A stretch of 63,124 nt of DNA from Lingula anatina (lineage: Eukaryota; Brachiopoda; Lingulata; Lingulida; Lingulidae). This document shows, in pieces, positions 1 to 11,139 of this stretch. Made by a program: the position numbers and the translations under genes. The notes below the pieces were generated by a model. It made no database searches and had not been told where the DNA came from. It saw only the letters and a program-made list of their open reading frames with translations. Each line of letters begins with the position of its first letter. Positions within the stretch are counted from its first letter, which is position 1. The DNA lies in assembly GCF_001039355.2 (NCBI RefSeq), contig NW_019773703.1, positions 287,136 to 350,259 of the forward strand, in the 5' to 3' direction.

Positions 1-24
1 TTATTATTATTATTATTATTATTA

Positions 25-52
<28 letters not shown>
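1..52. repeat. TTA microsatellite running into poly-T
   Basis: A TTA/TTAT run followed by about 26 T at the very edge of the window. It lies in the intron after exon 3 of hillarin-like gene A. The equivalent intron of gene B has only a short T run, so this tract arose or expanded after the duplication. Confidence 0.85.
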
Positions 53-56
<4 letters not shown>

Positions 57-87
57 CACTAAAATTAAGAAGAGCTTTATATTACTT

Positions 88-2412
88 TGGGGCGTCTCTA
101 AACAAGTAAAGCCAGACTATAGGCTCACGGGACACTTTAAATAAGCAACTTCCCCTCTCAAAACAAGGTTTCAGAAATAAAACTCACCGGCAAAGAGTGA
201 AAAACAAATGAGCATGATTGACCATATTCCATTTGATTTTAAGAAGGGATTCCAATGGTGTTTTCTGTGGTGGCAGGCTCTCCATTCCCATTCCATGGAT
301 GTCAATAGAGGTAACCCACTGAAATATTGCGCGCACTTTGGCTACGTCATTACTAGCGCCCTCTGTGAGGTACTGGATCAACTGTGGGAACGGCTTTACC
401 ATCAAGTCTTTGGGGGTCTGACATGTGAATGGAAAATCATATATCAAACATCAGAAACTTATTGAGGGTATAGTTTAGATATTGTTATCTGATTATGCTG
501 CTGTTATTTGGAAGAATGATCAAGGAACATCTCATTGTAATAGTTGTGCTTCTAGCTTTACTTTTCTTTAAGTCATTTCCGGATGAAACCTTGCATGAAA
601 TAAGTACAAGATGAAGTTATTCTACTGTAAACCAACATCCCCTGAAATTTCTATACCTTGAGAACTTTTTTGTCTACATCTTTGAATAAAACCTTTGTGA
701 AGACGTCCACTTTGCGTGTCACAGGAGGACAAGGCGGAGGGATCTTGGCGGTTACTTTTTTGTATTCTTCCTTTTGGTTTTCTGTATCCACTTCGTTTAT
801 TCTAGCAGCTTTTTCGTCATTTTCCATCCCAGATCTTGAGCTGCTTGGACCATTGGTTTCCGATGGCTACAAGAGTACACACAAATGTTTTTTCAGATTT
901 ACATTACTATAGTTAAATGTACCTAAATGTAGAACACGATTTTATTGTCTATGGCTCTCAGGAATCTAGGATGAGGGTTTTACCAGTACCAGGATGCAAA
1001 TAAATAGCAAGAAGCATTGAATAGGAACTGGAGAAAGATGTAAAGAAATCAACAGAAAGAAATCACCAAAATGGATATTTTGGGTGACTGTAAATTTAAA
1101 TTAAAAAAGGAAAATGCCAAGACGCCTTTTACCTTAGGTTTCACGGCAGTTTTGTGGTGTTTAGACGCTCCAGAACCCATGTGTGTGATGTTTCAATCTG
1201 CAGTGTGGAAAAAAATTACATGAATAAAAATCAAGATGGCGCATGATTCCATGTGAAAACCAGCAATTATACTATCTAGATATTGATGTCCTTACAAGCT
1301 ACATAGCGTAGACCTGATAAAGGCGCTCCATAAATTGCACAGTTGTCAACTTCCAAGTGATAATGGCTATTTACAAACGATAACTTTTGACTTATTTTAA
1401 TAATCTGAAAGTTCCAGTGTTCTCGATTTTGTCCTTTAACAAACAAAAATAATTTAGCCTCAAAATGACTTCTTATAGCTTTTGCATCTAGCCAGTGGTA
1501 ACCGTTTCGGAAGCTGAAAATATAAGTGTCATAATTCTAACGAAGTCTTAAACACTCAATCAAATATTAGAGAAGCTACTGTAATAGAAAAATAACGATC
1601 ATAATCATCTTAACTGTGGGTTGCATTACATGAACGATATGAACAGGAGTGGACTAATAACACAAGAAAATGTATGTAACTTGTGACATTACGCACGTAC
1701 GCTTTTAATCAATTACTAAGATTGCGTCGAACAGAAAGCAAACATGCCCTGGTTTACCAATACCATTACTTTCAGACTGGGGTAACACAGAGCTATAAAC
1801 AAATGATTGATACATGCACCTTCGTCACTAATTGTAACATTTACAAAGAATTGTTCATCGTAAACAGACCTTTTTTTGGCTGTATATTTAAAATAAACTT
1901 TTTTCTTTTTGTCATGTTGCAGTGAAAATCTATATCTTAAACATGTTCGAATAGGTTACCCTGAACCAAGGAACATTACCTCTACGAAGAACTGCTTGAT
2001 CACGTTTACAAATCACAAATGACACACGTGGACTTTATGTTTGAGGTCAGTTCCCATGGCCACGTTGCTTTAGGTACTTGAAATTCAGAGCAATTTTCTG
2101 TAATATTACAAAATGTACTAAAAAAAAATATGTCAATGGCAGACTTTGTCATTATGAGTAATGTGTGGAATCAAAAAAAAAAAAAAAGATGTTTGTCAAA
2201 ACCAAACAGTAGCATCTATGTAACAAATTAAGCCAGGAAGAAATGTATACACAAGGCAATTGAGCTTTGTGGAACATTATTTGAGTGAATCGTTGACCAA
2301 ATTTATTCATGTTATTGATAGACCTCCCGTTTCTTTGGTATCACTTCCTGTAACTTAAATCTTTTCCCCATCAGTCGATCCAATAATGTAACGAGGCTTA
2401 GGTCCCTACTGC
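88..2412. repeat. segmental duplication, copy A
   Basis: This block is collinear with 10044-12413. It includes exons 1-3 of the hillarin-like gene, their introns and about 1.2 kb upstream of the start codon. Similarity is clear in introns and upstream flank (for example the tracts around 2020-2120 and 12025-12130) and stops at about 2412/12413. Small indels separate the copies, including a poly-A stretch near 2174 and an extra stretch near 11770-11870 in copy B. The shared upstream DNA means both genes probably started with the same promoter. Confidence 0.85.
188..1180 (-). CDS. hillarin/KY-like transglutaminase-fold protein, copy A (5' part only)
   Basis: Three exons read on the minus strand: 1133-1180, 657-866 and 188-417, with lengths 48, 210 and 230 nt exactly as in copy B; the gene continues off the left edge. 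Exon 1 encodes MGSGASKHHKTAVKPK, starting with a Gly2/Ser6 N-myristoylation-type signal. Exon 2 is a charged, proline-containing linker. Exon 3 opens the transglutaminase-like domain seen in hillarin and kyphoscoliosis peptidase (KY). It differs from copy B at 8 of 77 residues by my count. The motif that normally carries the catalytic Cys reads WNMVNHAHLFF, with Met where Cys is expected. No stop or frameshift is seen in these exons, so the copy looks intact as far as visible. Whether it keeps the C-terminal half of copy B cannot be seen here. Confidence 0.82.
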
Positions 2413-4846
2413 ATACAGTGGGTGAATTGGGTGAAGTGTAGGCACATTGTGATAACCGTTATATGATATATTGTGCAAAAGTTGAAGCAGGTTTGTGCCT
2501 CGAGTTATCCGGGGTTATCGGCTTTTATTCTCCACCCTATAAGAAGGTTACCCTCTAAAAGGGTGAGTGATAGATTTTTTACAGATATTCACAGATATGT
2601 CTCTAGCTAGATAGATGGTCATTTTCAGAAAATGACCATGTGAAAACCATGTGAACACCACAAATTTTCAGAAAATGACCATCCATCTAGCTAGAGACAT
2701 ATCTGTGAATATCTGTAAAAAATCTATCACTTACCCTGGTAGAGGGTATAAGAAGGTTGGTGCTCTAATATTAATAAACTATAGGCAAAAATAAATTAAA
2801 CGCTATTTGCAAACACACCTTTTGGAAGATATGCGTTCTAATATCACTAAACGGAGAATAAAAACACATTCAATTGATGTTAGAAACCCAAGCATTTGCT
2901 TATTACTGAATAGACTGAATAGGTTTTTTGATATTACACTTGGTACGTACATTGCTCCGATAATAGTACTTATTAGAAGACCATTCTTTCAAGTTCACGT
3001 TCGTGTACACGCTAACTGCATTATTCAAACCATAGAAGTACTTCTATGTTCAAACTAAGCGTCATTTCTATAAAATCCAGCAGTGCTATCATTTCCAGAA
3101 AGCAATTTCACATATTCCTCAATGACAAGACAGCGATAAGTATCACCAATATTGAAAACTGTCTGTAAGAGATATCTGGTTAACAATCACTGACTTGTGA
3201 AATGAGATTTACCAAATGTACATAATCAAGTCGTTTTTGTTTCTTGATCTTAATTTCCCCAGATGACGAGAAACTTTTTTGTCCCTAAAAATTCGTTTTC
3301 GAGGAGAAATCCGAACTCTTTGGCAGAAATATTTCAACCTCACTGCATAATGCTTTAGTCATGCTAAATCACTTGAATGTCGTTTTCATTGATTCATTGA
3401 AGAAAACGTACATGCAAGCAACTGAAAGGCACAATATTTATTCAAATTATGTATTACCTTATATCCCTAACGTGTATGGGTGTATACATGTACAAAATAT
3501 TACTGGTACTTAGAACACAATATTCATTGATTATAAGATTATATGGAATGCTCTTGCGAGTCAACGCGGCTAAGAAGTTTCGACCATCTAGACTTATCTT
3601 TCGTGATAAGGTTGACTGAAATCAAATCCCTTTGCAGGACATTAAATAGAGCGAGGAATGTTCTACTTTATGACAAACGCCATACGATGAAAATTTAAGC
3701 ACATTTCAGGAACTGCTTCTCCGAAGATTGTAGATGCGCCTTTCATTAACAATGATTTAAGTACTAGTTGTATAATAAACAAAACGAGAACTAAGTCTAT
3801 TTGTCGTATTAAATGTGTTTTATTCCTTAGACTAATAAACAAGCGGATTTAGACCTGTGGCCTATATACGGGTTGCCTGTGACATCATTTACTGAGCTCG
3901 TTCTACGAGTCAATATCCTAGATGAGAAGCAAACTCCACCAAAGTGAAAAAAAATACAGCTGATGCATGTATAATACCAACTTTATGTACATGTAGGCCC
4001 GTCATGGGGGTGTCTCGTCAGCCTCAACTTGGCTACGGTCATACCAGCAGTATATTAAAATCTAATTAATTTAAATAAATAAATATAAAATAAAAAATAT
4101 AACAAAACAATCCAATATTTATACAAAAGTTATAATATCTACGAATCTGGCTTTTGTTTTGCAACTAAAGTATTCCTTTTAAAGCGCAGCACGGACGGTC
4201 GGAAAAATATCACAGCATGACTTCGACGGACTTGCATCTTGCAGGAAATCAGTCATGAGATAAAACTGTTTGTAAAATACATAAAGCGCTAGCCAGAGCA
4301 ACTTAAAAAATATGTACAATAAAAGTAAATGTTGACCTCTGTGATTTTGTTGTTTTTGTTTTAATAATAATAATAAAGTTATAATAATAAAGTAAATTCA
4401 AAATGGAGTAACATGCATAGATGTGGGTATTTGAAATATAAATTAGAAATAATTATATATTAAAAACTGTTATCCATAATCCAAAAACATAATTATCATG
4501 TTTTATGTTCTTTTTAAAAAAACACAGATGCAGTACAATAGTATGTGCAACAAAGCTACCGTACAAAATAATTACACTGATACCTATACTATACAATACA
4601 GGCTCATGAGTCCAGTAAGCAAATGTTTAAATACAAAAAAGCCAGCAGGTTACAGAGAACTTAACTTCTCTTAATACGCACGTAAGGGATTCAAACCCAT
4701 TTTTTAAATATAAACCTGACCACAATACTGTTATCCCTGCTGTTATGCCCCTATGTTATGCTGCCGTAGACCTACTGTTATGCCCACCGCTGCGTGGGCT
4801 ATCCTAGGGCATGACTGTTATGTCCCTATGTTATGCTGTTAAATCG
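1181..4846. other. spacer between the tandem hillarin-like genes
   Basis: It contains the duplicated upstream flank of gene A (to about 2412), a 200-bp foldback MITE (2549-2748) and AT-rich low-complexity DNA near 4060-4130 and 4360-4400. The part below 4846 holds the 3' UTR of gene B. Short open frames here show no recognisable domain. I see no RNA gene. Confidence 0.6.
2549..2748. mobile_element. 200-bp Mutator-like foldback MITE with 9-bp target-site duplication
   Basis: The element is almost entirely two inverted arms of about 90 bp around a short centre. It begins TACCCTCTAAAAGGG and ends with the complement of TACCCTCTACCAGGG. The inner arms around 2570-2630 and 2670-2735 are nearly perfect complements. 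The 9-mer TAAGAAGGT flanks it at 2540-2548 and 2749-2757. A 9-bp duplication with long inverted repeats is typical of Mutator-like non-autonomous elements; the superfamily is inferred from that length alone. No coding capacity. Confidence 0.8.
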
Positions 4847-6365
4847 TTATGCCCATCCTTGTGTAGGCTGATCCTTGGGTTTGCGTTCACCAAAGGCAGA
4901 TTTCCCTCTGGCAGTTTTTGGTCGAACTGTGCTCAAATCACCGCCTGATTCGGTAAAACGCGATTCGCATTCGGCAATCATTCCCTGGGCCTGTAATAAA
5001 CATCATTTTAGTGTTTTGTTATACTCATGTTAAAAAGTTATTTATTTCTTCATTATTAAAAGGTATGAAGGCTATAGTTACTTCCGTAGTATGACAACTT
5101 CAATAATGCGTATTTTAGAAACAAACTAACCAATATTGCTCCCCTTCTACTGCTCAAACATGCGATTTACGTGACTTGGCAAAGTACAATAGAATAATAA
5201 TCAGTTGTGTATAAAAGTAATTTTTATGTAGCTGTACATTGTGGATGGTTGTGATAAATACGCACCCAAACATAAAATGTGGCCGCCCCGGCGCTCACAT
5301 CATGTACTTCCTCCTTGCTGAATCTAGCCATTATCTCCTTGGCTCGCAAGGCAACATCGACTGCAAGTTTCTCAACGTTAAACTGAGAAACCTTCCGTTT
5401 CAAGCTTTCTCTACCAGTTTTGCCCATAAATGCTTGTACAGACCGCCATTCCTATAAAATAGATCAATTTGGAGACTGCCATTAATTACATTCCACACTG
5501 AGTGACTAAAATTGAAACCTTTTTTAATTTGGCAAGTTTTTAAAAATGACTTTAAGCAAAATTAAAAGAAAATGTTTTCTTGTGCTTCATGTAAAGCATT
5601 TTCTCAGAGATATCTGCACAGATAAAAATATTATTTATAAATCACAGTAAATCACTTACCTTCACTTGGTCTTCTGTTAACCCAAGCAAAAGGTACGATG
5701 CCGCCATGACTTGATGAACAGCATCCGGCGGATTGGAATAACTGCGTATCTCAGCTATGGTCTTTTGGTCCAAATTCAGGATATCATGGCGCAGTTTTTC
5801 AATGTGTCTTAGGTGTTCTAGGACACGTTTGGCGTAAGCAAGCTCAAGGTTTAAGCTCTTGTTGTAGTTGGCAGCCTCTCCAGCTTCTATGGCCCTCTCT
5901 AACACATCCACTTCACGAACAGACATTGCTGTCACAAGATCTGCAAATGAGCAAAAGCGAACAAAAATTAGATTTTGCCTCTATTCTCATTCAACTACCT
6001 TTATATTCATAAAGCAATATTTTCATTTATGAAAATATTGCTTTATGAATATAAAGCAATATTTTCATTTATGAATTCATTGGCTGTACTCGATAAGATT
6101 AAACCTTAGTACATAAAAACAGCTAGATACAGCAAATATCTACAACCAATACCCAGTGCTTACATACGTCACCCTTCGTTACAACCATTGCGAAAAACTA
6201 TTCCACTGCTTACTTGTATTTAATTTAGCCACTGAGCCGTACTACAAATTTGATTTTTACACGTGTAAAAATTCCATTACTGTATTAGTACAGGAAGATA
6301 ACACACTCAAAGGAACAGTCTCTTTGGTGAACAAAATACATTTTAATAAACCTTATTTAGTTGCT

Positions 6366-6426
<61 letters not shown>

Positions 6427-9400
6427 TTAATGAGTAACGTGGCTTTGCAGACAAAATACGGGGAAATGATGCAACTTCTAAAACACTCACCCGATTTCGC
6501 CTTCAGCAGCATCAGCATTTTCTTTGCCTTTTCCAGGTTATTCTTATTATCAGGAAAACCACTATCCTCGAATTCTTTGATAGCTACGGCAAGTTCGTTA
6601 GGATCTTTGGATTCCATGGCTAACTTCAGCTTGCTATTCAACATTCGCCGCTTTTCGGCTGAATGAAAAAAAGGAGATATTTTAACAAAGATCTTAAAAA
6701 TGTGTTATGAAAACTTCGTCATCATATCAAACATACTTTTTTGATTGGTGTTTTTTTATTTGTGATTAATGCACGCTTCGACTGTAAGCTGTGGTTTACC
6801 ATCTCTGATGAACTCGACAACAACGGTTGACATAAATTAATAGGCTAGTTTGGTTTAATTTGACGGTGAAAGTGAACATCAATCAATGCAAATAAAACAT
6901 TGTGCTGATGGGAAAGCAGAAAGAATGTTAATATACAAGGGAAAAGGGAAATCCCGGGGGTTAACGGAGTTTGGGGATTCGTGGGCTACGCCAAGTTTTT
7001 TTAATTGCGGCGTTTCCTACCAAGGGCTTTCTTTGCTTCTTTTCGACGCTGTTTTTCTTGTTCTTCCCGTTTTTTCTCTTCCTCCAGCTCTCGAAGTTTT
7101 CTTTCATCTTCCTCCGATAAAAACGGAGTAGTCTGGGGAACTGATCTGTCCTCTTGTACATTTTCAGTTTTGCCTACGTCATTTGGTGGCAACTCCATAA
7201 GGGGAATAGTTTCAATGTCTGGGTCATCGTTATGAGAACAGTGCAGTTCCTCGTTAGCTGCTAGTGGAATTAGTGGAATGAGCAAACAGAGTAGATGCGT
7301 AATAAGAAATAATAAAATTAATAAAACTTTTAAAGTAAAAAGTTAGGAAGTGAGATAAAAGATAATTAGTACAGAACACTCAAATTAAGAAAAAATAGGT
7401 AATCAAAACCTAAAAATGTTCTACTTGCAAAATTCATTGTCTATAAATCGGAGAAGAATTGCTATGTTAAATGAACAAAGTAGTAATTTGTTCTTCAATC
7501 AAGAGCTGATATTGAAATCAAATTATTGAAGGTGAACAATTCCAATATTAGTTGTTGATTGAAGAATAAAAAATACTATTTTATTCTTATTTCAAGATAA
7601 AATTATTAAGAATCAAAATAACTGAAAAATTAAGCCAAATAATTACACTCATATTAGAAGATATCAGATAATTGAACGTAGGAAGATAATGACTGAATCA
7701 TAATTATAAAAAGAAACGAAAGCCGAAATGAATGTTTGCAGCAATTGCAGGTTAATGGGAGAGATGTGCAGGTGAACAAAGGTCAGCAACTAGGAAAATT
7801 TAAAACATACCAAGTTTTTTCTCCTCCTCTAATTTCTTCTTTTCTTCTGCTGACATTTGATTTGTGACAGGAGGCGGCTCCTCTGACTGTTCTGATATCT
7901 GTGGAAACAAATTACCACACAAATTATGATATATATCCAGTAAACATGCAGACAATCATACGTATAAAACAAACACCATCAATAAGGAGGCATTCACCCA
8001 TTCTATTAAAAGTAATTTAACTGATATATTTTTGTTCCGATGTGGTAAATGGAAAAGAATATTAAACTGAATACAACTTACCCGTGATTCTAATTCATCC
8101 TTGTCGGATGATTGTTCCCCATAACCTGGCTTGTCTTCTTGACTTACGACAATGACGGGAGCCGAAGCCATTGGCTCGCTGTACACGGTGTATGTGCCAA
8201 GATTGGACAGTGCCCCGCTTTCCGTGTGTTCAAACAAAGTCAGCAGGTACTCTCCTTCATCCGGGACTTCAATCCTCACGATGTACTCTCCACCATCCTC
8301 CCTCAGGGTCACTTGCTGTGTCTTGACAGGGTCGTTTGAGTTCTTCTTTTGGAGCTCAGCCATAAGGTTTTCAAATGATTTGGGCAGGCGGATTTCGACT
8401 GTACCCTTGTGGGTAACCTTAGGTTTGTCCACATCTGGCATTTCAGGCTTCTCATTCAGCCCCTTGTTGCTGACATCAGCGTCGCTTCGGTCAGCTTTTG
8501 AAATGATGAGATAGTTGTGGACATTGTAGATGCGGTCCGGATCTTCCGTTCTGCGGGCGTAGATGCTCGCGGAGTACTCCCCAGCTTTAGGTAAGGTGAT
8601 TTCCAAAGACGTCTCCCCGCCAGCATTTGGACCGGTCTTACGCAGGCAATTCTCAAAGGCACTATCATCTAAACCGGCTGAGTGAATTTCACAGAAAAGT
8701 TCAACTCCCTTGGGGGCTCGGAATTGAAGTGTGCACTGACCGTCGTCGGTTTCTATGAGTCCTCCAGGGTAATTAAGAGGGACAACTCCCAATTTACTTG
8801 CAAAGTTCCCTTTCCCCAAAGCTCCGTTATGAACATGTGGATAAGGTTCGTTTTTCACTTTGTCGTTTAAGCAGCGTATGAGGTAATTGCAGACGTTTGG
8901 AATATCTCCTTCGTCGTTCCGATCATTTGCGAACAGTTTCAGTGCGTATTCACCTTTCTTCGGTAGGCGCACCGTGACGAAGGCCTCACCATTTTCAACG
9001 CGACTGATCACAAAATTTTCCAAGACTTTCTCGTCCATTTTGTTACTCAGCAGACTTTGGAGCAGGGACACATCTTTTTTCAGCCTGAATTTCATTTCAA
9101 CACATCCATCTTCCGTCTCGACAAGCCCGCAGTCATGTGTCAGTGGAGTCATGCCTGCGTCCTCGGTCTCGGCGCCTGGTCCCCAACCAATGACTGGGTT
9201 ATCGGGCAGGGGTTCCACATTGCGTTTGGGTTCCGGGCATTCGATCACGTAGGCACAACACAAGTCAAGGCTATCGTGTTTAGTGATGTCCTGTCCAAAT
9301 ATATCCAACCTGAAGGTACCTGCCACGGGGAATCTGATATTGTAGTTCAGAGTTTTCCCTTGTCGTGTGTAAAACACAAATCGATCCATTTGTCCTCCTG

Positions 9401-11139
9401 CCACAGAGCCTCCCGCCTTGCGATACAACATGTACCTAAACTTTACGTTTATGGCATCCAATGCAGGGAGTTCAAAGGGAATATCTATTTCACCATTGTT
9501 GGACTTCACCATACAGGTCTTGAGGCTGTTCGGTGCTAGTTTCAGTCCAAGATTCCAGAACATCTCCCTAGCATACATACTTTGGCCGAATTCATCAACA
9601 GTGAGAGGCTTTTCAAGCAATTGCCATTTTTGATCATTGGGGAAGTGAGTAAATATAAATTGATCTGGATCGGGCATAAAGTAAAATTCGTTTATTCGAT
9701 GATGAGTTTCTCCTTCTTCATCGCCCTCCTCGTAATCATCCCTATCATCGCTGACAATTTTACCATCTATGTCTAGAAGAGTCCACTCCTTGGACGTTCT
9801 ACCGACAACACAAGAAGACGCCCAGAAGACGTCCATTAAACGCCATTCTCCGTCCACGTATACGGCGTTCCACTGGGCGGCCATTCGGCGTTTGTCCACG
9901 GGCCTGCCTATCTCGTACGCAGCACTCTTATTTATGCCATTGACAATGACACATGGCAACTGCGCTAGCCTGAAATATACATTATATATTTGTATTCACG
10001 ATTTTTTTTTTTGGAAAACAATACATTCAGGGCTCTATAGTACTGTAGGGCTTCTCTAAACAAGTAAAGCCAGCTTATGGGCTCACAGGACACTTTAAAT
10101 AAGCAACTTCCCCTCCCGAAACAAGATTTAAGGAATAAAACTCACCGGCAAAGAGAGAAAAACAAATGAGCATGATTGCCCATATTCCATTTGATTTTCA
10201 GAAGATATTCCAATGGTGTTTTCTGTGGTGGCAGGCTGTCCATTCCCATTCCATGGATATCAATAGAGGCTATCCACTGAAATATTGCGCGCACTTTGGC
10301 TACGTCATTACTAGCGCCCTCTGTGAGGTACTGGATCAACTCTGGGAACGGCTTTACCATCAAGTCTTTTGGGGCCTGACATGTGAATGGAAAATCATAT
10401 ATCAAACATCAGAAACTTATTGAGGGTATAGTTTAGATATTGTTATCTGATTATGCTGCTGTAATTTGGAAGAATGATCATGGAACATCTCATTGTAATA
10501 GTTGTGCTTCTAGTTTTACTTTTCTTTTAACTATTTCCGGATGAAACCTTGCATGAAATAAGTACACGAAGAAGTTATTCTACTGTAAACCAACATCCCT
10601 TGAAATTTCTTTACCTTAAGAACTTTTTTGTCTACATCTTTGAATAAAACCTTAGTGAAGACTTGCACTTTGCGCGTCACAGGGGGGCAAGGCGGAGGGA
10701 TCTTGACGGATACTTTCTCGTTTTCTTCCTTTTGGTTTTCTGTATCCGCTCCGTTTATTCTAGCAGCTTTGTCGTCATTTTCAATCCCAGAATTAGAGCT
10801 GCTTGGACCATTGGTTTCCGATGGCTACAAGAGTACACAAAAATATTTTTTCAGATTTACATTAATATGGTAAAATGTAGTTAAATGTAAAACATGATTT
10901 TATTGTCTATGCCTCTCTGGGACCTAGGACGAAGATGAACCAGTATCAGGATGCAAATAAATAGCAAAAAGCATTGAATAGGAGCTGAAGAAGATGAAAA
11001 GAATTTCATAGAAAGAAAACACCAACATAATTGTAAAGTGGATGACTTTTTGGTTTTAATTAAAAACAAACAATGCCAAGACGTCTTTTACCTTTGGTCT
11101 CACAGCAGTTTTGTTGTTTGTAGACGCTCCGGAACCCAT
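4847..11139 (-). CDS. hillarin/KY-like pseudo-transglutaminase with dynein-MTBD-like tail, copy B
   Basis: Ten exons (minus): 11092-11139, 10615-10824, 10146-10375, 8082-9969, 7811-7898, 7021-7260, 6491-6658, 5660-5940, 5266-5451, 4847-4990. All junctions keep frame, giving 1160 aa. Residues 1-16 (MGSGAS) form a likely N-myristoylation signal; 17-86 are a charged linker. A transglutaminase-like domain spans about 90-290. Its triad positions read Met151, Ala194, Asp209 instead of Cys, His, Asp. Four beta-rich KY/hillarin repeats follow (about 303-411, 441-531, 551-656, 671-771; recurrent GEY...NYLI pattern). A Glu/Lys/Arg-rich coiled coil covers about 806-957. Residues about 1010-1125 resemble the dynein-stalk microtubule-binding domain (IRSYSNPPDAVHQVM, W1053, KTGRESLK, SAGAATFYVW). 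The end is basic. Family knowledge suggests a cytoskeletal, membrane-linked scaffold; enzymatic activity is unlikely. The exon 6/7 donor (GTAGGA) is the least certain junction. Confidence 0.88.
6002..6053. repeat. perfect 25-bp inverted repeat (hairpin)
   Basis: Arms 6002-6026 and 6029-6053 are exact reverse complements separated by TT. The inner part (AAAGCAATATTTTCATTTATGA) is repeated directly just downstream at about 6053-6075. It lies in the intron between exons 7 and 8 of hillarin-like B. Confidence 0.9.
6370..6424. repeat. (TA)n microsatellite
   Basis: About 27 TA units in the intron between exons 7 and 8 of hillarin-like B, roughly 65 bp from the exon 7 donor. Confidence 0.97.
7478..7590. 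mobile_element. short inverted-repeat MITE, same family as 17858-18050
   Basis: The left arm contains GTTCTTCAATCAAGAGCTGA and the right arm GTTGTTGATTGAAGAATAA, imperfect inverses of each other. The core (ATTATTGAAGGTGAACAATTCC) resembles the core of the element at 17858-18050. It lies in the intron between exons 5 and 6 of hillarin-like B. No coding capacity; no clear target-site duplication found by eye. Confidence 0.5.

Noticed and set aside
188-1180. Idea that copy A exons are alternative first exons of gene B
   Set aside because: Copy A lies downstream of gene B's stop on the same strand and includes its own ATG exon and upstream flank, so it is the start of a second gene.
6156-6666. 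Frames containing long Tyr-Ile runs
   Set aside because: Artefacts of translating the (TA)n tract; only the part matching hillarin-like B exon 7 on the minus strand is real.
9057-9539. 160-codon open frame on the plus strand
   Set aside because: It is the antisense shadow of hillarin-like B exon 4, whose minus-strand frame has clear domains and splice continuity.
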